Positions 11,004 through 24,555 of a DNA stretch of 64,000 bases are shown in pieces. The notes under the pieces were generated by a model. The model was given only the letters and a program-made list of their open reading frames with translations, was not told the origin of the DNA and ran no database searches. The stretch is taken from positions 11,071,647-11,135,646 of the forward strand of contig OX030955.1 of NCBI GenBank assembly GCA_943735955.1. The letters are read 5' to 3'. Both the position numbers and the translations under genes were made by a program. The stretch is from Piscicola geometra. Taxonomy: Eukaryota; Annelida; Clitellata; Hirudinida; Piscicolidae. Each line of letters begins with the position of its first letter. Within the stretch, counting starts at the first letter, position 1.

Positions 11004-11307
11004 AATTGAGACTTCTTAACGAAAATAAGCAATGAATAAACAAAAATTAGTTCATTTTAAATTTAAAAAGCTTTTGATTGTTGATGATAACGTCTTGCGA
11101 ACAAATCATATTTTTACTTTCATCCTCAAAACGGGGTCATGAATCAAATTAAAAGTACTCAAAGGGTGAACTTTTAAAGCAATATTTATAACTATTTTTT
11201 GCTCCAGCCACTGCCACGACTATGGTGAGAGTCTTTACCAATGCTTTTCTTTTCATTTTCAATTATCTTGTCCATACCCGAAGGATCTTGTAGCTCTTTC
11301 GACTACA

Positions 11308-11681
11308 CCATGGGTGGCAATCCTAGGGGGGGTTCTGGAGTCTAGATCCCCCCACCTTTTGGTAGTGAGGGGGTCAGTCTTAATGTGGATCCCCCCACTT
11401 TTTTCAATAAAAACATTGTAAAACACTTTTTTTATGGAAACATAATCGTCAAACATGGCATAAAACAGAATTTTTACATATTAATACATTGTGAGTATCT
11501 GTAGTTAAACTTATAGCTGTCAAAATAAAACTTTTCATTGCTCACTCAAACATTGATATAAAAACAGAAGTCAAAAAATGTTTTTTAAGTGGGGGAAAAA
11601 GGGTCCGGACCCCAGGACCCCCACAGGATCGTCCATACTGGTTAGAACCCCCCAAGATTCGCAGCAGATCGCCGCCCATGG
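11308..11681 (-). mobile_element. MITE copy A (TIR CCATGGGYGGCRATC)
   Basis: A 374-bp element with terminal inverted repeats: left CCATGGGTGGCAATCC, right GATCGCCGCCCATGG. G-rich and C-rich subterminal stretches (runs of GGGGG and CCCCCC) flank an AT-rich core. It is a second copy, in opposite orientation, of the element at 33445-33809; long shared stretches include the subterminal region with TCCTAACCAGCATGGACGAT on copy B. No coding capacity, and no clear target-site duplication at this copy. Confidence 0.8.
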
Positions 11682-13313
11682 CTTACGTGACGTTAATAAT
11701 ATTCGTCATTGTGTTGCATTGTATTTTATTTTTGCAAGCATCATTTTCTCGACATCATAAAAGCAACTTGACAAAATAGTAAGCAGAAATAATCTAGCTT
11801 CCATTTTGGAAGCATCATTAAATAAAAAGGCAAGTATCTGACGAGTGTTTTAAAATCGACAAGTAAGCATTTTTTATATCCTCTTTTCAGCTTGAAGATT
11901 TAAAAAACACATTAACCTTGTTCTAAAGAATTTTGAAAAATTTAAATAATTAAAGTTGACTAGAGAAATATGTATAGAGGAAATTTGTAAAAACATATTA
12001 ACATTTTTTTTGCAAAAATACAATTTTGATTTTAAAGTCTGTTTTAAGGAACTAATTTTTCTTCTGAGTAAATTTAATTAGCAGGCTAAGATTGGCAGAT
12101 CTTTGATGCATTCTTCTAAATATGAACGTGAAATTTGTATGTCTTTACGCCCTTTTGAAATGACTAAACTAGTAAAATGGCACAAAACCTTCCTAGAACG
12201 TTATTGGATTAGTGCCAATATGAAGTTTGTCAATGTACCTTTTTATAATCATTACAAAATTGCATGGAAGATCTCTAAATGCTTAGAAACTTCTCTTGCT
12301 CTTTCACCATGCCACCATCAGTTATTGCGCGAAGACTTTCGCATAAAGGCAACAACAGCAGCGACGAGCGTGCCAATGAACGAAGAACGGCAAGAAAGAA
12401 CGGTTTTCTTCTTTTATAGCCGACTCATGTCCCCTTTAAAACATTATAAACGTAATTTTGTAAACAATATTCGACTTGGCTATATACACCACCTCGAGGG
12501 TGCACGAGTACACTGCGAGATACAAACACACAGACACATTCGAACGTGTATATTGAGGCTGTTGTACATCTGGGTATACATTATACTGTGAGTATATGTG
12601 TGTATGAAGGTGAATGTATATATTTTAGTAAATATAGAAGCTGTACACGCAGTAATGACGTGAATTTGGTTCAACAGCTGTATGCTTTTATATGCTCCCT
12701 ACACACATGCATACGTGAAAGGAGCTGGTATAGAGAATATATTCAATTTATATGACTACGATGTGAAGATTCACATGAAGATATATGAATTTTTATTATA
12801 TAACACAAAAGAACACTTTTTATGTAAATTATTCATATATAATGCATCTTTTACAAGAAAGACCTGACTGGTTATTTATTTCCTGTATAAATAAAATACA
12901 ATTCATACAATCTTTGAATACAAATCGGTTTAACAAAGCATAGTTTCAAATGCTCCAAGCTTCCATTTATCCATATAGGCTGCTTCCTACTGCCCTTTGT
13001 GAACGCATTGGATTTTCGATCCGTCAATGAACTAACCACACAACCTCACATACACGCACATACAGTATCAATGAGAAAATGCCATTCAACGTACACACCT
13101 ACAACACACACACGGAAATATCTTTCGGTGTTTTTGTCGGCGCTTTGTGGGCGTGAGTCTTTGAGTGAATGAGTTTGTGTGAGTAGTTGTATGTGCGTAC
13201 GTGATGACACAATTGGGTGTGTGTGTGTGCATCTTCAGTGCACGTGAAGAAAGCAAAGAAATGCCAATGCAGCTAACTAAATTGAGGAAGAAAAATCGTT
13301 TTTTGTCTATGCC

Positions 13314-13395
13314 GCCACACACACACTCACATACATATGCACACACACACAACACACACACACGCACACACACACACAAATACACACACAAACAT
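13314..13395 (+). repeat. CA-rich microsatellite
   Basis: Interrupted CA dinucleotide run with ACTC, ATACATATG and ACGC interruptions. No adjacent gene feature. Confidence 0.8.
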
Positions 13396-13726
13396 ACGGT
13401 AGGGTGTGAGGTTGTTCTAGATTATGAAATGGATCATCATGGATGCAAACCGATTCAAAGCTTTTAAACCTCGATGGAGCATTGCACATTCCCACTCCAC
13501 TACCCATGTGCCCACTTCTGCATATATCCTCTATTCAAATAAATTTCAAATTCAAAAATGATTTATATAATATTTATGAAATAATTAGCGGAATAAAAAT
13601 CTTATTATTGCTTCAAAATTCATATTTAATTAATAATCCCCTAGCTAAAGGTTCTGCATCAATCTTTAAAAAGTCCACTGTCCGAATTGGCAGCTCACTG
13701 ATTGTTTGAACTCCATCACAAAACCA

Positions 13727-13803
13727 GCCAGAAGAGGGCTCGTCTGATGACACTACAGATGGAGAATGTGGTGTGGGTGAGACTCGTTATCACATTCAAC
13801 CAG
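13727..13803 (+). other. Weak candidate upstream exon of ARID1
   Basis: The stretch is open in the frame that reads PEEGSSDDTTDGECGVGE. It is preceded by an acceptor-like CAAAACCAG and followed by CCAG/GTACGA (phase 1), which would join in phase to the exon at 18035. An alternative donor GACAG/GTAAGA follows at 13822. There is no homology I recognise; it could be chance. Confidence 0.2.
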
Positions 13804-16800
13804 GTACGACAGCACCTGACAGGTAAGATGTCAGTAAGAATACACCTCAGTAAAAACCCATAAGTTTATGCCACTATCAAGAGTTTTCATTTACTTTTTA
13901 AGTTAAAAATTTAATTGAACATCATTTTAAACGGGTTAATTTTCAGAAGAGCAAAAGTCTTCTTGACTCTGCTGACTCACCTGGATTGAATGTGATTTAT
14001 GATCCGTCTACGATGATTGACGGTCACTATTTGGTTAAACGAGGTCAAGAGAACCAAAATCTGCCGAAGAATTGACACCAACTGACGCATGAAACTTGTT
14101 GATTGTTTAAAAATCGAGAAGGATTTGTGGTACATCTGCACCTCAAGGAAAAATACCCATTGCATTCTTCCTACCCCCAATTGTTTTGACGTTGTCCTGA
14201 CGTTAGACATGACCGCCGTAGCTTATAGCCTGAACCCATGGCGCTTTTCTACCATGGTAAGATGGAGTCTGCGTCTAACTAGAAGAAAGACAACACTAAT
14301 ACAAAACCTATGGTCGTCATCATGTCATTTTCTTCATGCTGTGGTTCACAAGGACATGAAGAGCGGTTTGGTTGCAGATGCAGACCAGAAAACTCAGAAA
14401 AAAGCCATTTAGAGTTGGAAATAAAATAGAATATTGTAATAGACAGCAAAAGAAAGCCTATTTCTAACGCCACAGAAACGCCAACAATTACAGGCCTTGA
14501 CAAGGACCTCTTAACGCTTTAAAGCACTCAGCCTCAAACGCCTGCGTCGAAGCATCTCGCAACTTATTAATTGAAGCAGATGTTCGCAAGAGGCGGGAGA
14601 TTTGGTGGGGCTTCAAAGCGCAAGCGCCACTGTAAAAGTCGCTGTGTGTTTATGCTGAACGCATAGTGAACTAAAAGTGGAGTTGATATGAATTATAAAA
14701 TTCGAAACAGACTCGGAGAAACATTGCACGAGTAATGGAATATTTAAAGAGAGCTCAGAAATTCTTCTTTCAAATACTTTATTATCCTGAAGAAGACTGC
14801 TATATTGAATTATGAAAATGTAATTGTAAATAATTACAATTATCTTAGTATTAATGCTTTTCTATACATTTATATATGACAAAAATAGATAAAACGTATA
14901 TGTGTGTGTGTGTGTGTGTTTGTGCTTGTGTGTGTGTGAATGACTAGGGCTGGTTGCGCATAGAAAGAAAAACAGATCCATAATAGAGAGAAGCTATACA
15001 AAGGCCGAGTGGAAAGAGCTCTCTTTCGTGATTATGAACGCTGTTTGCATGCATCCTCCCCCGTGCCATCTTCCCCCCTCATCAACGTCTATTTAAAAGA
15101 AAAACTTGCGATTTTTGAAGTCATTTTGGAAATAAAGAATTTTACAATAGCTCGCATAATATATGCTAAATACACAGCTGTTCTGCTATATAATATGCCT
15201 CCTATGCTGGGTATACGCACAGCCACATGTATGAGTGTGTTCAATATATATATGTGAGCCTATCCTTCATTGTCTATATTGATGATGGTTATTTTTCTCG
15301 ATAAAAAGTTCAAGTGCTTCTACTGCTTTTGCTAATGATGAGTTTGTCAGGGCATGCGATGGAAGAGTCGAGAGACTTGTGCATGCATTGGTGGTGGCTG
15401 ACATATTGAAAAGGTATCCCTCTCGCCATATAGCCTCTATGCAAGCTATCTCAAGCATAGAGAAGCCTCAAATGGCTATGGTATATATGTATCAGTAGTT
15501 GTATGGAATCTCTCATACATTTTCTACTATTATTTACTACATAAAATGATATATTGTATAGTTAGAGTATTTTTAGTTATATTCTGAAAGAGTATATTGC
15601 CATATATAAGACCATAAAGTGTAAAGTCGATATAGGCCTATACCATTCTTAACAAACGAAGTATGCCATATATAGCTTGCCTACCCAGTGTATGCACATT
15701 CAAATCAGCTTGGGATCGTGGAAGGACTGTTATCAGGCTGAAAAGCGCTTGAGAAGAATCGAAAATTATTTTCTTAACAGAGACACTCGCTTTATATACG
15801 TAAGCACATCCCGAGTGTGTGTGTGTGCCTAAAACACTACAAGAAATACACACCGTTCGTCTACAGTCTATAGATCACTGCCGTTTTTATTTTAAAAGTC
15901 GACGTTGTGGTCTTGATTGTAGTTGCTGGGATCGAGATAATCTTTCCCGTTCCTTCATCGCTCTTCGTCATTCCGAACAACGATCACACCTGGATTTCCC
16001 CGAAGCACCAAGACTAACTTCTACTGCATTTATCGAACATTTGATGAACCAACAGATTATGACTGAATACTGAAGCGGGACCAAATTAACTAAGTTCTGT
16101 TGAGACTTCTGCTGTGTTCATCTTCTCCAATTTGTCCTTCAGGGAATATCATCACAAGCAGCTCACCCTCCCTTTCCCCACTTCTTCACCAGCTGCTCTT
16201 GAAAGATGAAGCCGATGGAAGAAGTGGCAGTGTTGACAGAAAAGAAAAGACACCCTCCCTTCCTCAATGTAATCTTCCATTTCATTTTTCATCACCAATA
16301 TCTTGAATTAGTCATTAAATAAATTTAAATTGATTCTATTTTATGGTATTTACTCGATTATGACATGTTCTAAAAATCATAAATTTGATTAGAAGATCGT
16401 TTTTATAAGTTCACGATCATATTTTTTCATGAGTTTCCGTTACTTTTAATAATTTCTTGAAAAATCTTTATCCTCCGATAAATTGACTTCAAGTCGAGTT
16501 AATAAAAGTTAATTATAGTTTCAAACCTCAATTAGCATTAACCTTTAAAAACTCATTCCTCCCAACGGTGATTTCATCATCCGAAGCGATTAGGAGCTCC
16601 CTCCTTACAATTTGGAGAATTAAATATTAGGCGTAAGAATGGCCTAATTGCCTTCACTTCTCATTCACCATCCATGCTCTCACGACGTTCCTTATATACG
16701 CCTTTATGAGGTCGTCAAAAGATTAATTGCAGGTCTTTAAATAGCGCAAAGATTCAGCATCCTCGTCACAATGAATCGATCCCTGCACACGTTTTGTCAA

Positions 16801-17136
16801 CATTAAGGAACCGATTTTCGATCTTTTGAGTCTGTTGACCTATTTCGATGCTTACTCAAAGATTGCTTTCGTGGTTTGGCAGTGCTTCATGAGGAAGTGA
16901 GGATCCGTCACTGTGCAGTGTTTCGGTTGCTCTTGATGAATACTTGTCGTCTTTTGGAGAGATATGTGGTAAATATGAGTCTGTATAGACATGAGTTGGA
17001 AGTTGATTATGTTGAAGTGAATTCTATTGGAAGTGTCATATTGTATCGAAGGCTGCTACATTCATTGTGTAGATGTTTTTTTATAAAATGAAACACAGCC
17101 AAATCACATGTGCATAAAAAAAAGATAACAAATACA

Positions 17137-17257
<121 letters not shown>

Positions 17258-18034
17258 ATAGTCCACATAAAGCCTAAATACATACAAATGTCATTCATAA
17301 GAGAAGAATGTAGATGATTAATCTTCAAAATCTTTGTACTGCCACACACACACACACATCCTTAAATAGTTTCATTGATAAATTCTTCTATTTTAAATAC
17401 ACGTCCCTCCATCTGCATATTAGCCACCTGTGCAGGCATTGAACTTGAAACCTTGACCTTTCAGAGCACCAATGAGAGACTTGCGTAGTACAGCTTGCAC
17501 TGGAGTTGTGGTCATTGGTGTATCAAAACCTTTTCCCCATAAATTTATCATCCTTTATTTCAACTCTACAACTATGCCATCTATGAAACAAAGGGCAGCT
17601 AGAAATGCTTAAGAGAATTCTACTTTTCTTTAAGATTGTTGATGCAACCAAAATTGTAAAAAACTTAATATAAAAAGTTTAAAAATGCTTTAGAAGCTTT
17701 TAGTTAAACGTTTTCAACAAAATGGGAAAACATTTCTGTGAAAACGTAAAATTCAATTGCGTTAAAGATTACTATTTTAGGTTTAAAGATATTCTTTTAA
17801 AAAAACTAATAAATATTAGAGGAATTTTAAATAAATAAGTAATTTAAACTTCTTGGAATGATTAAATATCAATATAAATCATTCAATCGCTAGGAGGGTG
17901 AAGGTGACTGTGTCGAGAGCAGTAATTCTCCAAACCAAGGTTCAATCTATATATCTGAACTTTTCTAAATTAAATTAATTCTTTTTTATTTTTTAATAGT
18001 TTATCTTTTTAATGAATCAATTATTTTCTTTTAG

Positions 18035-21000
18035 AAGATGAAAGCAGTTGTAGCAGTAGCAGTAATTTGAACAGCAACGACAACAGCAACAAGAGCAACC
18101 ATTGCAACACCCCTCTCGACAATAAAAACCTTTTTAAAAACGGTGACAACATCTACAACAACCTGTACACCACCACCAACAACAACAATATCAACAACAA
18201 CAACACCATCAGCAACACTTCACCGGTTGACACAATCCAACAAAAAACCATTCCAACGAACGCCGATCAGTTGCCTTCGAGCAACGGGCAACTCTCTAAC
18301 CATTTAATCAACAACAAGAACAACAAAAACATAAGTAACAGGAATGACAGTTCCTCCAACACTCGTATGCCAGAACCCATCGACAACAACAACAACAAGA
18401 ATAATGAAAGTGGCGTTTACCCGAACAGCAACTACTCCAAAAACAACCTCCAACAAGGCAACAACCACCTCCCAAGGCCCGGTCAAATGATAGGCCCCCA
18501 CAACAACCACCCACCCACCATCTCCATGCCCAACTATCCACCAGGCTTTATTAACCCACACAATGTTGCCAACATACAATACCAGATGAATCCAGTTTTT
18601 GGCCCTGGCGCCCCGATGGGTGGAGGGCAACAGGGCATGTTGAACTACAGCATGGGCATGAATGGCATGCCGATGAGAGGCAGGCACATGACAGGCGTTA
18701 ACATCATGCCCCCCAACCCCAACATCACTCCGCAACAACTACAACTACAACAACAACAACAAATGCAACAACAACAGCTTCAACAACATCAACAACTACA
18801 GCAACAACAAATGCAAATGCAACAGCAACAACAAACGCACTGGCCTCAACAATTCCTCATCCAACACAACAACTCCAACGGGATTCCCTTCACGGTTCCA
18901 GGCAAGCTGATGAACGGCTTCATCACGAACGCCCCTCAGCCCTTCATCTCCAAGGACAACCTGGTGCCCTCACCCATCATCTTCCAGCCCAACTACAACT
19001 CCCATCCCGAACACAAGTCCTTCCCGGACAGCCATGCGAGCAAGAAGGAACACAAGAAGAACAAGAACAAGGAAACATGTCTGTCTCCCATCTCCGACTA
19101 CGAGGCTGACAATTACACCAGCAGTGACTTCTCCTCCACGCATTCTTCCAGCAAAAAAAGTGATTACTTCAATTTCCATTTTACAAGAATCTTTGAATTT
19201 GTACACTATGGCACTAACCCTTATAAAGAATTCGTGGAGAATTATATTAAAAGTGTTTTGAACTCCATTAATATTCTATTATAGCATTTTTGTACTGCAT
19301 AAAAATGTAATCGAGTTTATTCACGAAGGCAACGGAGTGAAAGCGAAGAAGAACTCCATGCCATCGAGCATCAACCCGCAACAAGAGAGCCAGGTAGGCC
19401 GCTTGAAGACTAATTATTTGTAGCGAGATTTTTAGTATGACTTCACAAAATACTGATAGAGCACGAATGGAGTGTTCTTATCGCTTACAATGAAGAATAC
19501 ATAGGACGAAAGCTTCTGCTTTGATCTTTTATCAATTTCCTCAAACGGATTCTAAACGACAAACCTTTTTTGTTTTAATTTACTCATTATCATTTTTTGA
19601 TCTTCATTAAGTAGTTTGTTTTGGGTGAACGGGTAGCTGAGTCGACAACGACTCTCGGCTTGACCAATAATGAAAGGTCCTAGGTTCAAGTGCAACCAAT
19701 GCTCTAGTGACCCAAAGGCGTAAATAAAAATATGCAGCCTAAGTGGCCTGGAAGCCCGTTCGGGTTATAGGCCACTATAATAATGCTCGTCATTATTATC
19801 ATTATTATTATTTTATGAAGGCATCATTGTTCATCTTCCTGGATCGTCTCGCTCTTCTCCACGGAAAGAGATTCTGGGTGTCCGATGTTTGAATGCTGAT
19901 TCAGGCGTGATCAAGCATTTGCTTTTCTGGCGGTAGAAGCAAGAGTGGTGCTTACTTTGACATGTCCGACTCATCTGACGATTAGCAGCAAGACGCCAAT
20001 GACCTAGATTCGAAACGTTCAGAGAATAAATTGAGCTATTGATGTAGGCATTGTGCATTTAATGCTCCTAGCGTTGCGCAAAAGCCATCCCACGCGTTGT
20101 GTTGTCATATTGCCGTGGAAGCGTGCAGAATTGCACTGTCAACGCAGGTGGAGTGCACAAGACTTCAAGATGATGAATAAGATGTCAACTAGTGACCAAT
20201 GATTTATCTCGCAAACGCTTGTCATGGACAATGACGGAACTTCCATGCTCACCTTCTGAGCAACTTCCAGCTTGTGTTCACACGTTTTATTCAGTAGTTT
20301 TCCGCCAATCAGCCGTAATGTGTTTCGACAGTGAGAAGAAAGGTCCTTTCATCCTAGAGAATCTTCAAGCTCAGTACGAGCAAAATAGAACTTCACTGCA
20401 CGAAGTGATATTCTGTTCGTTCTTGAATTTTGAGTTGTGCACATTTCAGAAATCTAAAATAATTTTTTTCAAAGATCGTTTCAAAATTACTCAAGCATCG
20501 TCTTAGCATACAACAAACTGCCAACCCTCACCATCACCACCACCATCTCCACTACCGCCACCACCATCACCTTACCACCACCACCATCACCTTACCACCA
20601 CCACCACCACCACCACTTGCACAGATGGCTCAAAGCAACGTCTTCAACAAACTGTGCAGTCTTGGTGAAGAGGGCGACAGACGCCAGCTTCTGACGGAGC
20701 TCTTCAACCTCATGGCTTCCAAGGCAACTCCCATCACTGTGATGCCTGTGGTGTGCAGGCAGACCGTCGACTTGTTTAAGCTGTACAACATCGTCAAGAG
20801 CTATGGAGGCCTCGAAACCGTGCGTCTTGAAATATTCGATACCGTGATTATTTACAACCTCAAAACCTTGGCGCTTTTAAGAGTGTGCTCTCCGTTCACT
20901 TTCAACGCATACAAACCTTGCACATTGCAGGTGTGTAAGATGAAGCAATGGCGAGATGTGAGTTCGTCCATGGGCTTCGGCGGCTCCACCAGCGCAGGCT

Positions 21001-23631
21001 TTGCACTCAAGAAGACCTACTGCAAGTACCTCTTCACGTACGAGTGCAAGTTCGACCGCAACGACGCTGACCCCACGCCCATCCTCGTCTCCCTCGACCT
21101 CGTCTCGAAACTAGAAACCAAGAAAAAAGCTGCCAGTGAGTGTCACAGTCTTGAGGCCCGCTTAGTGCTGATTGTTTATTGATGTTTGAGTTTCAGAAGT
21201 TCAACTTGTTGAGCAAGGTTGTGACATCGTTGATATTCCCTCAAGGCACGTCCTCCAGCGTGGATGGCAACACGAAAGAGGACTCGCAAGACTCCTTCCA
21301 CGAACTCACAAACAACAACCACAACAACAGCTCCACCAACAGCAACCACAACAACTTCAACCCTCACCTCGATGAGGCCAACATCAAACACCAAACCAAA
21401 GCCAAAGAAAAAACTGTCTTCTTCAATTATAATGACGATTTTTCCAGTATCAGAAACAGATCTATGGGGTTAGGAAACTATCGTAAATTTGAAAAGTGAT
21501 GTTTTAAAATATAAAATTTTATTGAAACTGAATACTAAGTAACAAAAACCATTTCATTTAATTTTAATTGAATTAAAAATGATTTATTTCAGTATGGTTT
21601 TTAACGGAACGCAAAATAAAATTCAGGTATGATAAAACATTTAATGATTAAAGATAGTGTTTGTTGATAACTATTTAAACATTGAACTTTTATTCTTCTT
21701 CATTTAAAGTTTTATATTTTGTCGCCCCGAAGACTTTTCCTGTTGAAAACGTCATGAAGAGACGATTCAAAAGGAGAAAAATCTACCATCGAGATATTGG
21801 TATGCTTAACACCAATAAAAAGTGTATTTATTTCATTTAATAGCTCAGAGATTTTGTTTTTAAGAAAAAAATAAATGAGTATTTCAATATAATTTATGTA
21901 AAATCAACAGTGCGAGTTGAGTTGAGGAAGGTGGGGCTGGCTTTGACGTCTGGCATGCTTGCGGAGGTTTCATGGGCGATCGACTACCTGGCTGTCTTCA
22001 CGCATGATCCAGTCAGTGCCCATTTGGATGTCTCCAAACACGCCAGACTGTTCGATTCGTTGATGAACTTGTTTGTTCTATGCATGCAAGAGTTGGTGGA
22101 AACGATGCGTGAAAGAGATCATTCGATAAAGAATGGAAAACTGTTGGATAGTTCCATAGAAAAAGAATTCTCTGGGAAAGAAGAAACTTTCATGAAAAAA
22201 GAAAGAAGTGAAGAAGATATAGAATTTATGGAAGAAGAAACAAAAAAATATTACTCTGAACTTGAAAGCGTGAAGGAAGTAAAAGCCGATGGTGATAATG
22301 TCCATGTCGAAGATAACAACACTTTCAACTTCCGCACACACACTTACAACACATTCTTTGGTACAGATCTCCAAAAAAATCACCCATGTTTATTTTCTCT
22401 GAAAGGGGAACTAGACCACAAAAACGTATTCTACAATTCGGTGCATCACCCTAGAGACAGTACGAAAAAGTTAAGATTAGAAGATTTAAAAGAAGATGAA
22501 GCAATTACGCATGAAAATGACAAGATAGAGGATGAGCATAAAAGCTATGAAATGAAATACCCTTCTACGACTCAAGCATCTCAAGGCTTCCACGATGACT
22601 CGGTAGATTCTCCTTCCGCTTTCTGCAGAACCTATCTCGAGGAGTTGGCGTCTGCTTCGGCGGTGGGATGTGACGTCACAGAAGCCGGAGAGGACCTCTT
22701 CAACAACACCCAGGAGAAACAAGACTTGCTGGCTCGCAAGTGCATCTGCATCAGCAACGTCTTGAGGAACCTCGCCTTGCAAGCGGTGAACGAAAAAGAA
22801 ATGGCGACAAGTTTAAAGTTCATCACCCTCGCAAGCCATTTCCTCCTCTTCGATCACCAGCACCCTCCCAAACAAGATTCACCTGCTACGGAAGCGGTCC
22901 CTGACCTCGAAAACGAAGTCGACAAGTTGTGGTGGAGCGGCACCAGCAGCAATATCCGATCCAACTTCATCGTTGCGCTCTCCTCCATCGCCACCCACAT
23001 CAGCCTCTTCAGTCTGCCTGGAGACGTCTGCATGCAGCTCTGCAGTGGCTTGCTCCACTGGGCCATCTGCCAGAGCTCCGAGGCCTTGGACCTTCACTCC
23101 GGTCTCTCCATCTCCATCCAACGAATCGTCTTCGAAACACTCACGAAGCTCTGCATGCAACGCGAAAATACAGACTTCCTCCTCGCGACGCCTCCCTTCT
23201 CGAGACTGGTGAAGCTGGTGCAGTACATGGTGGAGGTGCTCTACCTGGAGGAGTCAGAGGTGGAGAGGGACATCTTGCTGGGACTGCTGAGCAGGCTGGT
23301 CGAAGGCGACAGCAGGGTGGCAAGGATTCTGGTGATCGACGGCACTGCTCCCCTCATCCTCATCGGGCTCATCGAGAACTACATGAACACCCTCGTGATG
23401 CGGGAGCAGTCCAAATACATGGAAGGATTCAACGTCTCAGAGCAGTTCCACGAAATCAGCGCCTACACAGCGTGCAAGGCTTCCGAGATCTTCCGCTCTT
23501 TGACAGACAATCCTGAAAACGCCTCTTTGTTGGGCAAGTTCAGGAAGCACTTTTTGGAAATGTCCACGAATGACTTACAGGACGATAACATCACCGCTAA
23601 CATTTGTCACGTCATAGCAACGCTTGCCTAA
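18035..23631 (+). CDS. ARID1: ARID1/BAF250 (Osa-like) SWI/SNF subunit, 5' partial
   Basis: Exon model: 18035-19159, 19329-19393, 20625-20819, 20931-21135, 21710-21799, 21911-23631; all junctions are GT/AG and phases agree. The first exon encodes an N/S-rich then Q-rich low-complexity region (QQLQLQQQQQMQQQQ) with a PGFINPHN/MGMNGMPMRG stretch. The next exons encode the DNA-binding ARID (VCRQTVDLFKLYNIVKSYGG, then KQWRDVSSSMGF and LKKTYCKYLFTYECKF). A basic patch (KRRFKRRKIYHRDI) leads into the long last exon, whose BAF250_C domain includes LTSGMLAEVSWAIDYL, LLARKCICISNVLRNLAL and LLATPPFSRLVKL. The protein is a chromatin remodelling subunit that targets BAF complexes. The linker between ARID and BAF250_C is much shorter than in vertebrate ARID1A unless an exon at 21197-21500 is used. 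The true start is upstream and not found. Confidence 0.85.
19628..19815 (+). mobile_element. tRNA-headed SINE-like element in ARID1 intron
   Basis: A box A-like stretch (GGGTAGCTGAGTCGAC) is followed about 50 bases on by a box B match (GGTTCAAGTGC at 19683). A unique body with GGCCTGGAAGCCCGTTCGGG and an ATT-rich tail ending about 19815 follow. The layout is that of a tRNA-derived SINE. No flanking duplication was identified. Confidence 0.55.
20515..20618 (+). repeat. CCACCATCA repeat before ARID-domain exon
   Basis: Degenerate CCACCACCATCACCTTACCA units occupy the last 100 bases of the intron. The acceptor TTGCACAG at 20617-20624 follows directly, so the 3' splice site is fed by a CCA tract rather than a normal U-rich tract. 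Confidence 0.88.
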
Positions 23632-24478
23632 CAATGCATAACAAGCTTGCTAGTTGTTTAATCATTGATATATATAATATTATAATATCAAGAATCCTCT
23701 CTGTAAACTCTCTCGAACACGTAAAGCCTATTATAGTCACCCATACTTTATGTTGTCGCCACTATTAGCACTTTTAAAGATTTTATTTCTTTTTAAAGAC
23801 ACGGATTTTTATGTAAATAGATCTTATTGATTATATAATTAACTTTAGTTAATTGGAGAAGATTGATCAATTATATTTTTTATGACCTTTAATTGATGTG
23901 AAAATTTCTTTTGATATTTATACTGGCAAACGTCAATACTCAGTCTTAATTTTGTATTACAATTTACTACAAGGATTTGAGACCACGCTAAAAGATTAAT
24001 GGCAAAAGATTTAATGATCAAATTTGCCTTTTTAAATTATTCAACGTCGTTTGTAATATTTGGAATATTTGTAATATTTAAAATATTTGGAACATCTCAA
24101 GGGGGTTAATTTTTATGTTAACGATTTTGAATTTACTTGGATAAAAACATTTTTATAGAGAAATTAATTAATAATTTCTTTTACCTATGTGAAAACTGAA
24201 ATTTGAAGAAACGAAATAGAAGCATTTAAAATCATTGTTTTTTTCAGTATCTGCTACTTGAGTTCTATGGTTAAATATGGGCTAGAAATATTTTGAAAAA
24301 AATTATGAGAGATTTAGAATTTAAAAATTTCAGATTATTGTGTTTCCAATTTGATAAACTTTTCAGTGGCCCAAACAAATGTATAAACTACTTATTGATA
24401 TTATTCCTTTTAATTGAAACTAAAGTCAATTTAAAGATCAATTCAAAGAATGAAATATGAAAATAAAAATGATTTAGA

Positions 24479-24484
24479 TTTATT
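24479..24484 (-). terminator. Candidate poly(A) signal for ATP synthase subunit f
   Basis: AATAAA on the minus strand, 72 bases after the stop codon at 24556. Confidence 0.6.
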
Positions 24485-24555
24485 ATCCAAAAAATCACCA
24501 TTCAGAGAAAATCATCAATTTATGGCAATATTAACGCAAGACACCAAATGCCTCT

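Noticed and set aside
12103..12591. 162-codon ORF between KATNAL2 and ARID1
   Set aside because: No family recognised, AT-driven composition, and the ORF ends in CA-rich low-complexity sequence.
18304..18738. Minus-strand ORF (144 codons) rich in Val and Gly
   Set aside because: It is the antisense shadow of the N/Q-rich ARID1 exon.
22929..23516. 195-codon plus-strand ORF inside the last ARID1 exon
   Set aside because: Alternative-frame shadow; the BAF250_C frame carries the conserved motifs.
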